Source: HKCCE3408 sp039183205
GTDB taxonomy: Bacteria; Pseudomonadota; Alphaproteobacteria; Rhodobacterales; Rhodobacteraceae
Direction of reading: 5' to 3'
Assembly (NCBI GenBank): GCA_039183205.1
Contig: JBCDBR010000006.1
Location: 1 to 64,000 of the forward strand
DNA: 64,000 nucleotides
Positions 53,262 to 60,664 of the stretch are shown here, piece after piece. Positions within the stretch are counted from its first letter, which is position 1, and every line of letters begins with the position of its first letter. The notes below the pieces were generated by a model. It ran no database searches, had not been told where the DNA came from, and saw nothing but the letters and a program-made list of their open reading frames with translations. Both the position numbers and the translations under genes were made by a program.

Positions 53262-54326
53262 ATGACGAAATTCACCCTCGCCGCGACGACCGCTCTTGCG
53301 CTTGCACTGTCGCCTACCCTGTCATTTGCGCAAGAGCGCACAGAATTCCGCGTTGCTTGGTCCATCTATGTCGGTTGGATGCCGTGGGGCTATCTCGAGG
53401 AAAGCGGCATTATGGATGCCTGGGCCGATCGCTACGGGATCGATGTCGAGATCGTTCAGATCAACGATTATGTCGAGTCGATCAACCTTTATACTGCCGG
53501 CGAATTCGATGGAGTATCGGCGACAAACATGGACACGCTGTCGATCCCCTCGGGTTCCGGTGTTGATACAACGGCCCTGATTGTCGGAGATTTCTCTAAC
53601 GGCAATGACGCGGTGATCCTCAAGGGCGACGGCGGGATAGAGGATTTGGCAGGCACCTCGGTAAATCTGGTTGAGCTTTCGGTAAGCCACTATTTGCTGG
53701 CCCGCGCACTGGATAGTGTCGACCTTGCCGAGCGCGATCTTGACGGTGTGGTCAACACCTCTGACGCCGACATGATTGCCGCCTTTGCAACGGATGATGT
53801 CACCTCCGTGGTGACCTGGAACCCGCTGGTCTCGACCATCTTGGAAGACCCCAATGCAACTGCGCTATTCACCTCGGCCGACATCCCGGGCGAAATCATC
53901 GACATGATGGTCGTCAACACCGAGACATTGGCGGCAAATCCGGATTTCGGACGGGCTTTGGTTGGCGCCTGGTATGAACTCATGGCGATCATGTCATCCG
54001 ATACCGAGGAGGGCATCGCCGCCCGGACCGCGATGGCCGAAGCCTCCGGTACCGATCTTGCCGGCTATGAGGCGCAACTTGCCTCAACCGAGATGTTCTG
54101 GGATCCGGCCGATGCCGTTGCCTTTGTCGGCTCAGACGAGCTGCCTGAGACGATGGTAACCGTCGCCGAATTCCTCTTTGATCAAGGTATCTTGGGCGTT
54201 GACGCCCCAAGCGCCGATTTCGTCGGTATCGAATACCCCGGTGGGGTGACAACGGGCAATGCTGACAACATTCAGCTGCGCTTTGACCCAAGCTTCATGC
54301 AAATGGCTGCTGACGGCGACTTGTAA
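53262..54326 (+). CDS. Guanidine-regulated NitT/TauT-type ABC transporter substrate-binding protein
   Basis: 354 residues from ATG 53262 after GGAGGA. Signal peptide (TKFTLAATTALALALSPTLSFA). Mature start FRVAWSIYVGWMPWGYLEESGIMDAWADRYGID and INLYTAGEFDGVSATNMDTL place it in the urea-carboxylase-region binding-protein family (often labelled putative urea transporter). Control by a guanidine riboswitch suggests that the ligand is guanidine or a guanidinium compound. First gene of the operon. Confidence 0.88.
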   Translation: MTKFTLAATTALALALSPTLSFAQERTEFRVAWSIYVGWMPWGYLEESGIMDAWADRYGIDVEIVQINDYVESINLYTAGEFDGVSATNMDTLSIPSGSGVDTTALIVGDFSNGNDAVILKGDGGIEDLAGTSVNLVELSVSHYLLARALDSVDLAERDLDGVVNTSDADMIAAFATDDVTSVVTWNPLVSTILEDPNATALFTSADIPGEIIDMMVVNTETLAANPDFGRALVGAWYELMAIMSSDTEEGIAARTAMAEASGTDLAGYEAQLASTEMFWDPADAVAFVGSDELPETMVTVAEFLFDQGILGVDAPSADFVGIEYPGGVTTGNADNIQLRFDPSFMQMAADGDL

Positions 54327-54328
54327 CT

Positions 54329-55141
54329 TTGCGTTGGATCAACCGACAGCCGCAGCCGGCGCTGCGGGCGCTGCTCGTCGCGCTGCCGTTTGCCTTGGTC
54401 GCGGTGGCGTATATGACCGCCTCCGCGGCACGGCTTGCGGAAAATCCGCAGGACCGCATCTTGCCGGCGCCATCGACTTTGGCATCGACCGCCTGGCGGT
54501 TGATGACCGAGGAAGATCGCCGCTCCGGTGAGGTTGTCTTTTGGCTGGATACCTTGTCGAGCTTGGGATTGCTGGGCGCAGGGGTCGGGATTGCGGCCCT
54601 TTTGGGCCTGGCATTCGGCATTGCCATCGGGTTGATCCCGTATATTCGGACCACGCTCAGCAGCTTCGTTGCGGTCATTTCAATGATCCCGCCTTTGTCG
54701 ATCCTGCCGATCCTCTTTATCATGTTGGGCCTTGGCGCGACCGCCAAAATCGCGTTGATCGTGATCGGTATTGGGCCCTTTCTCATCCGCGATATGGCCC
54801 AACGCGTGATCGACCTACCGCCAGAGCAATTTGTCAAAGCGCAGACCCTTGGGGCGTCCTCAACCGCGATTGCCCTGCGCGTGGTTGTCCCGCAGCTTAT
54901 CCCGCGTTTGATCGGTTCGGTCCGGCTGGCGCTGGGCCCGGCGTGGCTCTTTTTGATCGCGGCGGAGGCCATCGCCTCCGAGCAAGGGTTAGGCTATCGC
55001 ATCTTTCTAGTCCGGCGCTTTCTCGCAATGGATATCATCTTGGTCTATGTCGCGTGGATTACGCTTTTGGCGTTCCTCTTTGACTATGCGCTCCGGCAGA
55101 TATCGCGCCGCGCCTTCCCGTGGGACGGAGACGCGTTATGA
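54329..55141 (+). CDS. NitT/TauT-type ABC transporter permease (guanidine operon)
   Basis: About 270 residues; TTG start 2 nt after the previous stop (start uncertain, weak ribosome-binding site). Six membrane helices and the EAA loop QRVIDLPPEQFVKAQTLGASSTAIALRVVVPQLIPRLIGSVRLALG. It forms the channel with the ATPase whose ATG overlaps its stop. Confidence 0.85.
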   Translation: MRWINRQPQPALRALLVALPFALVAVAYMTASAARLAENPQDRILPAPSTLASTAWRLMTEEDRRSGEVVFWLDTLSSLGLLGAGVGIAALLGLAFGIAIGLIPYIRTTLSSFVAVISMIPPLSILPILFIMLGLGATAKIALIVIGIGPFLIRDMAQRVIDLPPEQFVKAQTLGASSTAIALRVVVPQLIPRLIGSVRLALGPAWLFLIAAEAIASEQGLGYRIFLVRRFLAMDIILVYVAWITLLAFLFDYALRQISRRAFPWDGDAL

Positions 55142-55908
55142 GCTATGTCGAGATCAAGGGCATCGCCAAAGCCTATGCACGCCGAACGATCATTGAAAAT
55201 ATCAACATGACCGTCGAGAAAGGCCAGTTCATCTCGATTGTGGGCGCGTCCGGCTGCGGCAAATCCACGTTCCTGCGCCTGCTGCTTGCGCAAGAACAAC
55301 CGACCGAAGGCACAATCGAAATCGATGGCGCACCGATGGCGCAAGAACCCGGGCGCGATCAGGGCATCGTGTTTCAAAGGTATTCCGTGTTTCCGCATAT
55401 GCGGGTTGTCGACAATCTTGTAGCACCGCGCGCATTCGGCAACTCGTTTTTTGGCCGCCTCAGCACGCGGGAGCGCGCAGAGGAGCGCACAAAGGCAAAC
55501 GCGACACTGGCCCGCATCGGTCTTGATCATGTGGCCACGCAATATCCGTCAAGTCTTTCTGGCGGTATGCTGCAACGTCTGGCGATTGCCCAGGCCCTTG
55601 CGGGCGACCCAAAGATACTCATGCTCGACGAGCCTTTCGGTGCGCTTGATCCCGGAACCAAAATCGTCATGCATGATTTTCTGCAAGATTTGCGCGACGA
55701 AACCGGCATGACCGTGTTCATGGTCACCCATGACCTCGAAGAAGCGTTCAAGCTGGGCGACCGCGTTTGGGCCTTCGACAAACCTGTTTGGGACCTCGAT
55801 AACCCCGAAGCAAACGCGGCCACCATCACCTATGATTTCGATGCCCGCGACGGCGGGATCCCGTATCAAACCTTAAAGGAAGAAACGAATGTTCTCGTCC
55901 CGCACTGA
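55138..55908 (+). CDS. NitT/TauT-type ABC transporter ATP-binding protein (guanidine operon)
   Basis: 256 residues from ATG 55138 after ACGGAG. Walker A GASGCGKST, signature LSGGMLQRLAIAQAL, Walker B ILMLDEPFGALDPG and H-loop VTHDLEEA. Third gene of the riboswitch-controlled importer. Confidence 0.9.
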   Translation: MSYVEIKGIAKAYARRTIIENINMTVEKGQFISIVGASGCGKSTFLRLLLAQEQPTEGTIEIDGAPMAQEPGRDQGIVFQRYSVFPHMRVVDNLVAPRAFGNSFFGRLSTRERAEERTKANATLARIGLDHVATQYPSSLSGGMLQRLAIAQALAGDPKILMLDEPFGALDPGTKIVMHDFLQDLRDETGMTVFMVTHDLEEAFKLGDRVWAFDKPVWDLDNPEANAATITYDFDARDGGIPYQTLKEETNVLVPH

Positions 55909-55920
55909 GAAACACCTAGC

Positions 55921-56235
55921 ATGAGCAGGATCTGTGAGGTTTCCGTCACGTATCACGAGAAAGCGCTGGCTCAAGTTGCGGCCAAGAAGCTTTTCGAGCT
56001 GCGTTTGGCTGCCGTGGCCCATGTGGGAGAGGTAGAGACGACATTCCGGTGGGATGGAGCGATACAGGTTGCCTCGGAGTGGCGACTGACTGTCCGAATA
56101 ACAGAAGCGGCCAAGGATTCCGTTATTGCTGGGCTCACCGCCGACCATCCCTACGAGCTGCCCGGCTTTGTCATCCACACATGCGAGACCACGGCGGAAA
56201 GCGCTGCGTGGATTGCCAGCCAAATTGCTGGCTGA
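55921..56235 (+). CDS. cutA: CutA-like protein
   Basis: 104 residues, usual CutA length. EVSVTYHEKALAQVAAKKLFELRLAAVAHVGEVETTFRWDGAIQVASEWRLTVRITEAAKDSV, then HPYELPGFVIHTCETTAESAAWIASQI: the ...YRW-G-I...E..L.IKT...HPYE.P motif run of CutA1 is well kept. The usual A-C-V-N Cys is replaced (AAVAHV). CutA forms very stable trimers and can bind divalent metals. It lies 12 nt after the transporter and 20 nt before the guanidine hydrolase, so a role in metal supply or regulation of that enzyme is worth testing. Confidence 0.82.
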   Translation: MSRICEVSVTYHEKALAQVAAKKLFELRLAAVAHVGEVETTFRWDGAIQVASEWRLTVRITEAAKDSVIAGLTADHPYELPGFVIHTCETTAESAAWIASQIAG

Positions 56236-56255
56236 ATAAAGGATAAAGGACCCTG

Positions 56256-57500
56256 ATGATGGTTTTCCCTCAACCCGGGCGTCACCGTGTTCGCCACCAA
56301 CGCGCGAAACGCCACGACGAGCGCAAATTCCACCACCCGGATCTCTCGAAGCTCCAGGGCTGGAAAGCGATGAAGGCCGAGGCCGACATACCGGAGGATC
56401 GCTGGGACCAAGAAAAACGGTGGGCGCTTCGGATGGGGCTCACGGGCTCCGACAGTCTCGAGGACAAATCCATCCCCACATTCGCGCGCGGTGAGCTGCC
56501 GCATTATGCGGGCATCAACACCTTTCTAAAGGCGCCTTATGCCGAGGATGTAACCGAGGTGCAGCATTACGATGCGACCGTTCTTGGTATCCCTTTTGAC
56601 GGCGGCACCACCTATCGCTCGGGGACAAGGTTCGGACCGCAAGGCGTGCGCAAAATCTCGGCGCTCTATAACCCTTACAACTACGAAATGGCCGTCGATC
56701 TGCGTGAGCAAATGACGCTTTGCGATGCAGGCGATGTCTTCACAATCCCCGGCAATATCGAGAAAACCTTCGACCAGATCAGCCGGGCCGTCAGCCATGT
56801 GGCCAGTTCTGGCAGTTTTCCGGTGATGATCGGCGGCGACCATTCCATCGGCTTTCCCTGTGTGCGCGGCATTGCCGAATGCACGTCGAAGAAGATCGGC
56901 ATCGTGCATTTTGACCGCCATGCCGACATCCAGGAAAAAGACCTCGACGAACGGATGCACACGACGCCCTGGTTCCATTCCACCAACCTGCCCAACGTGC
57001 CAGCAAAGAACTTGGTGCAGGTTGGGATCGGCGGCTGGCAGGTGCCGCGCGAAGGCGTCAAGGTCGCGCGCGAACGCGAAACCAACATCATCACGATGTC
57101 CGACATGGAAAAAATGGGCGTCGAAAAGACGGCGGAGATGGCGCTTGAACTCGCCTGGGATGGCGTCGACATGGTCTATATGTCGTTCGATATCGACAGC
57201 ATCGATTGCGGGTTTGTTCCGGGCACAGGCTGGCCCGAGCCGGGCGGTTTTTTGCCGCGTGAGGCCCTGTCGCTGGCGGCGATGGTCGCCGCAGAGGGAC
57301 TGTGCGGGATGGAATTGGTCGAGGTATCGCCGCCCTACGACCAATCGGAGATCACCGCGCTTATGGGCACGCGCGTCATTGTCGATGTGCTAGGCTCCAT
57401 GGTCTCAGCCGGCGTGATGGGCAATCACAAATCGCTCATTGACAAGCCCGTTGAGATCCCAAGCGGCGAGTTCGACGGTCATCGTTGGTCAAATCGATAG
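56256..57500 (+). CDS. gdmH: Ureohydrolase, probable guanidine hydrolase (guanidinase)
   Basis: 414 residues from ATG 56256 after AAAGGA (a second ATG follows directly). Arginase/agmatinase fold with all metal ligands: MIGGDHSIGFPC (~192), IVHFDRHADIQEKD (~217-230) and MSFDIDSIDCGFVPGTGWPEPGG (~308-330). It has a long N-terminal extension (~95 residues) before the core, as in the cyanobacterial Ni-dependent guanidine hydrolases. Riboswitch control by guanidine plus a co-transcribed importer make guanidine the likely substrate, giving urea and ammonium. Agmatinase or another guanidino acid hydrolase remains possible. Confidence 0.8.
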   Translation: MMVFPQPGRHRVRHQRAKRHDERKFHHPDLSKLQGWKAMKAEADIPEDRWDQEKRWALRMGLTGSDSLEDKSIPTFARGELPHYAGINTFLKAPYAEDVTEVQHYDATVLGIPFDGGTTYRSGTRFGPQGVRKISALYNPYNYEMAVDLREQMTLCDAGDVFTIPGNIEKTFDQISRAVSHVASSGSFPVMIGGDHSIGFPCVRGIAECTSKKIGIVHFDRHADIQEKDLDERMHTTPWFHSTNLPNVPAKNLVQVGIGGWQVPREGVKVARERETNIITMSDMEKMGVEKTAEMALELAWDGVDMVYMSFDIDSIDCGFVPGTGWPEPGGFLPREALSLAAMVAAEGLCGMELVEVSPPYDQSEITALMGTRVIVDVLGSMVSAGVMGNHKSLIDKPVEIPSGEFDGHRWSNR

Positions 57501-57649
57501 GGGAGCGGCGCATGGGCCTTGATTTACGTCCACGTAGCGCACCAAAGCCAGGGCTTCAGTCGGAATGCGCACATGCAATCTGCGCGCCCGGCAAGCAGCA
57601 CAGAATTGGGGGTGCGTCGATTGCTCAAACTGCGGGAGAATGTAATTCA

Positions 57650-57950
57650 AAGACGATCCGCGTCGCGGGTATCCGCGTTTCGCCTTATCAGGATATCGGC
57701 GCAGCCCGGCCCGATAGCGACGGATATCCGATCTGCCCCAATGACAGACTTCATGACGATGTGGGCCGCGCCGGTATTCGTGACGCATTGGACAAACACC
57801 GTGGCGATTGCCAGGACACCGTAAAGGTCCAGCGGGCTAAGCGGTTTGCTGGCGCTCAAGACGTCAACGCGGTGCCTGGCCAATACGGTCCACCGGAAAC
57901 CCATCATGCCCAGTCAACTGATCAGGCGTCCATCGGCTTACGCGCAGAAT
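57650..57950 (-). pseudogene. Probable remnant of a DMT (EamA) transporter
   Basis: Two overlapping leftward frames join to a DMT-like segment: SRWTPDQLTG in one frame, then MMGFRWTVLARHR and LSPLDLYGVLAIATVFVQCV in the next. This resembles the E-x-L-TP-Q-x-x-G-x-x-x-GF-GV-L-x-x-RP turn and following helix of EamA proteins. There is no intact gene in the 481 nt (57501-57981), and the frame change near 57900 suggests decay. The forward frame across this stretch looks like antisense composition. Weak evidence. Confidence 0.35.
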
Positions 57951-57981
57951 TGACAGAGCCAAATTATTGAATGAGACAGAC

Positions 57982-58395
57982 ATGCCACATGATATTGTAA
58001 ACGGCCATGTCGGCCACAACCACGCCACGAGCCACCTTACCAGCCATCTCAAACCTGAGGATGAAGCGGCCGACCTCCAGGTCCTGACGGCTCAGTTCAT
58101 CGATGGTTTCGTCAAGGCAAATGACAAATCCGCCTATCTCAAGCTTGCCGGCGTTCCGCTAGAAAGGCCCGGAAAATCTGGGGACAGCATGTTGAAGCTT
58201 GTGGACGTCACACTGACAACCGGCTGGCAAGTCGGCACCGCCTCGCCCTCGTTCGGCCGCCGAGAGCTGAGCTATTTACCCTTTCCCGGCGATATGATCC
58301 ATGCCCGGACGAACATGGCGTTGGTCTATGTGTCGCTGGACGAAAAGGACCTTTGGGACATTCGGGATTTCTTGTCCGACCGGCTGGCGGACTAA
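57982..58395 (+). CDS. His-rich small protein of unknown function downstream of the guanidine hydrolase
   Basis: 137 residues from ATG 57982; a TTG 15 nt earlier is in frame. The N-terminal segment MPHDIVNGHVGHNHATSHL is rich in histidine, a typical metal-binding pattern. The rest is a soluble domain with LQVLTAQFIDGFVKANDKSAYLKLAGVP, FGRRELSYLPFPGDMIHARTNMALVYV and a DLWDIRDFLSDRL end. I do not recognise the family. A role in handling nickel for the hydrolase is an inference from the His cluster and position only; the gap of 481 nt means it may be a separate unit. Confidence 0.6.
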   Translation: MPHDIVNGHVGHNHATSHLTSHLKPEDEAADLQVLTAQFIDGFVKANDKSAYLKLAGVPLERPGKSGDSMLKLVDVTLTTGWQVGTASPSFGRRELSYLPFPGDMIHARTNMALVYVSLDEKDLWDIRDFLSDRLAD

Positions 58396-58401
58396 CCTGC
58401 C

Positions 58402-59199
58402 TTATACCTGTGATGCGGCACTTTCGGCGATTGCCGACAAGTCCCCGCGGCCCGCGTCGCCGACGACAACGAAGTTGGCGGCCGCATTGCCGAAACTGAC
58501 CAAGTCAAAATCATTGATCTGGCGGGTTTCGAAACTGTCCTGCGGCGTTTCGGTGCTGATCTGGCAGAGTGCTACGACGCCACCGGCGGTATCTGTGTAG
58601 ATCAGCTGCGCCACCGGACGCCCGGCAGCAACCAACAATCGCGCGCCCTGAAATTCCAAGCCGTCGCCGGCGAGATCGGGAATAACGACACCGACACCCA
58701 AAGTGGCCGTCAACCAGGTTTCGATATGGTCCGCCTCGTCTGCCGGCACCTCTACTAAGTGGCGCACTTGTGCGGCATAGACGGCGTGGTAGTCGGCAAT
58801 ATCATCAAGCCAATTGCGCGCCTCGGCCACCCGGGCGCCTCCGTCTTCTCGCCCGGTGAGGTATCCACCGATGCTGCCGACCGACAAAGCAAGGGCGGCA
58901 ACCGCCGCAGCCAACAATTGCGCCGGTCGACGCGGCGCGTTGGGCAGGTTTGCGTGCCCGGCAGGGCTGGCGAGATCGGCAACCGGCGCGTTTTGAATTG
59001 CGGCCGCCAAGGCAAGCGGAACCGGTTCGGCGACAATCGCTGCAAAGCTTTCTTGCGCCGCCGCGTCGGCCGCCATCAATGCTGCCAATCTGTCGCGCAA
59101 TTCCGGTTGGTCCTCCAACGCCGCCTCGACCGCACGCAGATCAACCTCGGACAATTCGCCGTCGAGATAAGCGCTGAGCATTTCGTCGGTCACACTCAT
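58402..59199 (-). CDS. Anti-sigma factor
   Basis: 265 residues. N-terminal anti-sigma segment MSVTDEMLSAYLDGELSEVDLRAVEAALEDQPEL, an Ala/Leu-rich membrane helix (~93-112, LLAAAVAALALSVGSIGGYL) and a periplasmic domain with AQLIYTDTAGGVVALCQI. No HxxxCxxC zinc motif. Its start overlaps the sigma gene stop, the usual arrangement for a membrane anti-sigma that holds the sigma factor until a cell-envelope signal. Confidence 0.85.
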   Translation of the reverse strand: MSVTDEMLSAYLDGELSEVDLRAVEAALEDQPELRDRLAALMAADAAAQESFAAIVAEPVPLALAAAIQNAPVADLASPAGHANLPNAPRRPAQLLAAAVAALALSVGSIGGYLTGREDGGARVAEARNWLDDIADYHAVYAAQVRHLVEVPADEADHIETWLTATLGVGVVIPDLAGDGLEFQGARLLVAAGRPVAQLIYTDTAGGVVALCQISTETPQDSFETRQINDFDLVSFGNAAANFVVVGDAGRGDLSAIAESAASQV

Positions 59200-59705
59200 C
59201 TGCTGTCTCCCCCCGTCGCCGCGATATTGGCGGCGAGGATCTTGCGGGCCCGATGCACGCGGCTCATCACCGTGCCGATCGGTATCTCGAAAAGATCTGC
59301 GGCCTCCGCATAGCTAAACCCTTCGACAGACACCGCAAGCAAGACCGGAGCCAGATCACCGGGCAGAGCCGCAATCAGACCTCTCAGCTGCGACGCAACA
59401 ACCTGGGCCTCGCCGGTCTCAAGCGTGCGCAACTCATGCGTTTCCTCTGCTGCGACCTGACCTTCGCCCATGCGCACCTGTTGTTTGCGCAACTCGCTGA
59501 TCCAAAGATTTCGGGTGATGCGAAACATCCAACGATCCAATGGCTGGCTGCGATCCCATTGATCCGCGCGCGCAATCGCACGCAAGCATGCCTCCTGTAC
59601 AAGATCATCGGCCTCCGGAACCGAGCGCGTCAGGGACCGCGCAAACCGGCGCAGTCGTGGCAACATCGCAATGAGGTCTTGTTTAAGCTCCGCCGACAAA
59701 GCCAT
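59196..59705 (-). CDS. ECF sigma-70 factor
   Basis: 169 residues from ATG 59705; longer starts add only a low-complexity extension. Region 2: FARSLTRSVPEADDLVQEACLRAIARADQWD...WMFRITRNLWIS. Region 4: LLAVSVEGFSYAEAADLFEIPIGTVMSRVHRARKIL. Expressed leftward with its anti-sigma. Possible targets are the divergent gene at 59998 and its neighbours. Confidence 0.9.
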   Translation of the reverse strand: MALSAELKQDLIAMLPRLRRFARSLTRSVPEADDLVQEACLRAIARADQWDRSQPLDRWMFRITRNLWISELRKQQVRMGEGQVAAEETHELRTLETGEAQVVASQLRGLIAALPGDLAPVLLAVSVEGFSYAEAADLFEIPIGTVMSRVHRARKILAANIAATGGDSR

Positions 59706-59892
59706 TCCATCCTGACCATACGGCCGTTCTGGCCGATCTGCCGATGTTACTGCCTGCAACCGCGGCGCGATGCAACGCCGTGGCTCTGGCAGGCGCGTAT
59801 GTTCCGGCCGGTGATCAATAAGGGCATGCATGTTTTTGACCTTAAAATCGCTTGTCTCACAGGGAATACGCCTGGCTCAGCGAAAAAATTTC

Positions 59893-59914
59893 AAAAAAAA
59901 TTCGCGGCCGCGAA
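59893..59914 (-). terminator. Terminator-like element in the sigma-factor leader
   Basis: The 14-bp palindrome TTCGCGGCCGCGAA (59901-59914) is followed on the leftward strand by eight T (59900-59893). On a leftward transcript this is a short stem (5 bp, GGCC loop) plus U tract, lying about 190 nt before the sigma gene. It may be a leader attenuator, or stop antisense reads. Confidence 0.35.
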
Positions 59915-59997
59915 TAATGCCTGGTCCTGGCGCGTAGGTGTCGCAGTGAGGGCAGCACGCCCCACCGCATATCGACCACAGGAAAGGAACACATCCC

Positions 59998-60381
59998 ATG
60001 AAACGCCCATTGATTTTGAGCCTTTTTGCACTGACCGTTGCGGCAGCACCAGCCGCGGCAGAGCCGCTGGTGGCCGTCAATACCGATGTCGGTCAGGTCT
60101 TGGCAGCGTCCGAGAGCGGCCTGACGCTATATACGTTTAGCCAAGACGGACGCAATCAATCGAATTGCTACGATAGCTGTGCCAGTGCATGGCCGCCGTT
60201 CCTAGCGGCTGACGACGCCACACCGCAAGGCGGGCTCGGGATTATCGAGCGCAACGACGGGAGCCGGCAATGGGCGCTGAACGGCCAGCCGCTCTATTTC
60301 TGGCAAGGCGATGCCGAAATTGGCGATACGACAGGTCACGGCGTCGGTGGCGTCTGGTTTGTCGCCCTGAACGGGAGCTGA
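59998..60381 (+). CDS. Secreted PF03640-type (COG4315) protein
   Basis: 127 residues. Sec signal peptide (KRPLILSLFALTVAAAPAAA). Two copies of the secreted-repeat motif: SGLTLYTFSQDGRNQSNCYDSCASAWPPFLA and RQWALNGQPLYFWQGDAEIGDTTGHGVGGVWFV. The family is extracytoplasmic and of unknown function. The two Cys in NCYDSC could form a disulfide. Divergent from the ECF sigma gene, so possibly under its control. Confidence 0.8.
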   Translation: MKRPLILSLFALTVAAAPAAAEPLVAVNTDVGQVLAASESGLTLYTFSQDGRNQSNCYDSCASAWPPFLAADDATPQGGLGIIERNDGSRQWALNGQPLYFWQGDAEIGDTTGHGVGGVWFVALNGS

Positions 60382-60385
60382 TCGA

Positions 60386-60502
60386 ATGACCCGCGCGTTC
60401 TGTCTTCTCATAGCTGTATTGGCTGTGGCCGCGTGCCAGCCCGGCAGCGGATATTACTCCCAAACTGAGGCCAGCGATGGTGGCTACGGTTCTGACTATT
60501 AA
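60386..60502 (+). CDS. 38-residue lipoprotein
   Basis: Starts 4 nt after the previous stop and ends TAA at 60502. MTRAFCLLIAVLAVAACQPG contains a lipobox (LAVAAC) after a hydrophobic h-region. The mature part is only about 22 residues and Gly/Ser/Tyr-rich (SGYYSQTEASDGGYGSDY). It resembles very short entericidin-like lipoproteins in size, not in sequence. Likely co-expressed with the PF03640 protein; a terminator follows. Confidence 0.6.
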   Translation: MTRAFCLLIAVLAVAACQPGSGYYSQTEASDGGYGSDY

Positions 60503-60539
60503 TCGGAACAACTGATACCGAATTGTTGGTGCAAAAAAT

Positions 60540-60572
60540 GCGGTCGCGCCCCCCTCGCGGCCGCTTCTTTTT
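60540..60572 (+). terminator. Intrinsic terminator
   Basis: 9-bp GC-rich stem GCGGTCGCG/CGCGGCCGC (one G-U) with a CCCCCCT loop, then TTCTTTTT. Ends the PF03640-lipoprotein unit. Confidence 0.85.
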
Positions 60573-60664
60573 GCGTGATCTCGGAAATTTCTACGCATTT
60601 ACGCGACGGAAATTCCCGGCTGCTGCGTGATAATGGCCAAGCACAGCAGCAGGAGACGGCGTTG

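Noticed and set aside
57485..57970. 161-codon plus-strand frame after the guanidine hydrolase
   Set aside because: Composition looks antisense to the transporter-like leftward frames; overlaps the gdmH stop and has no recognisable domain.
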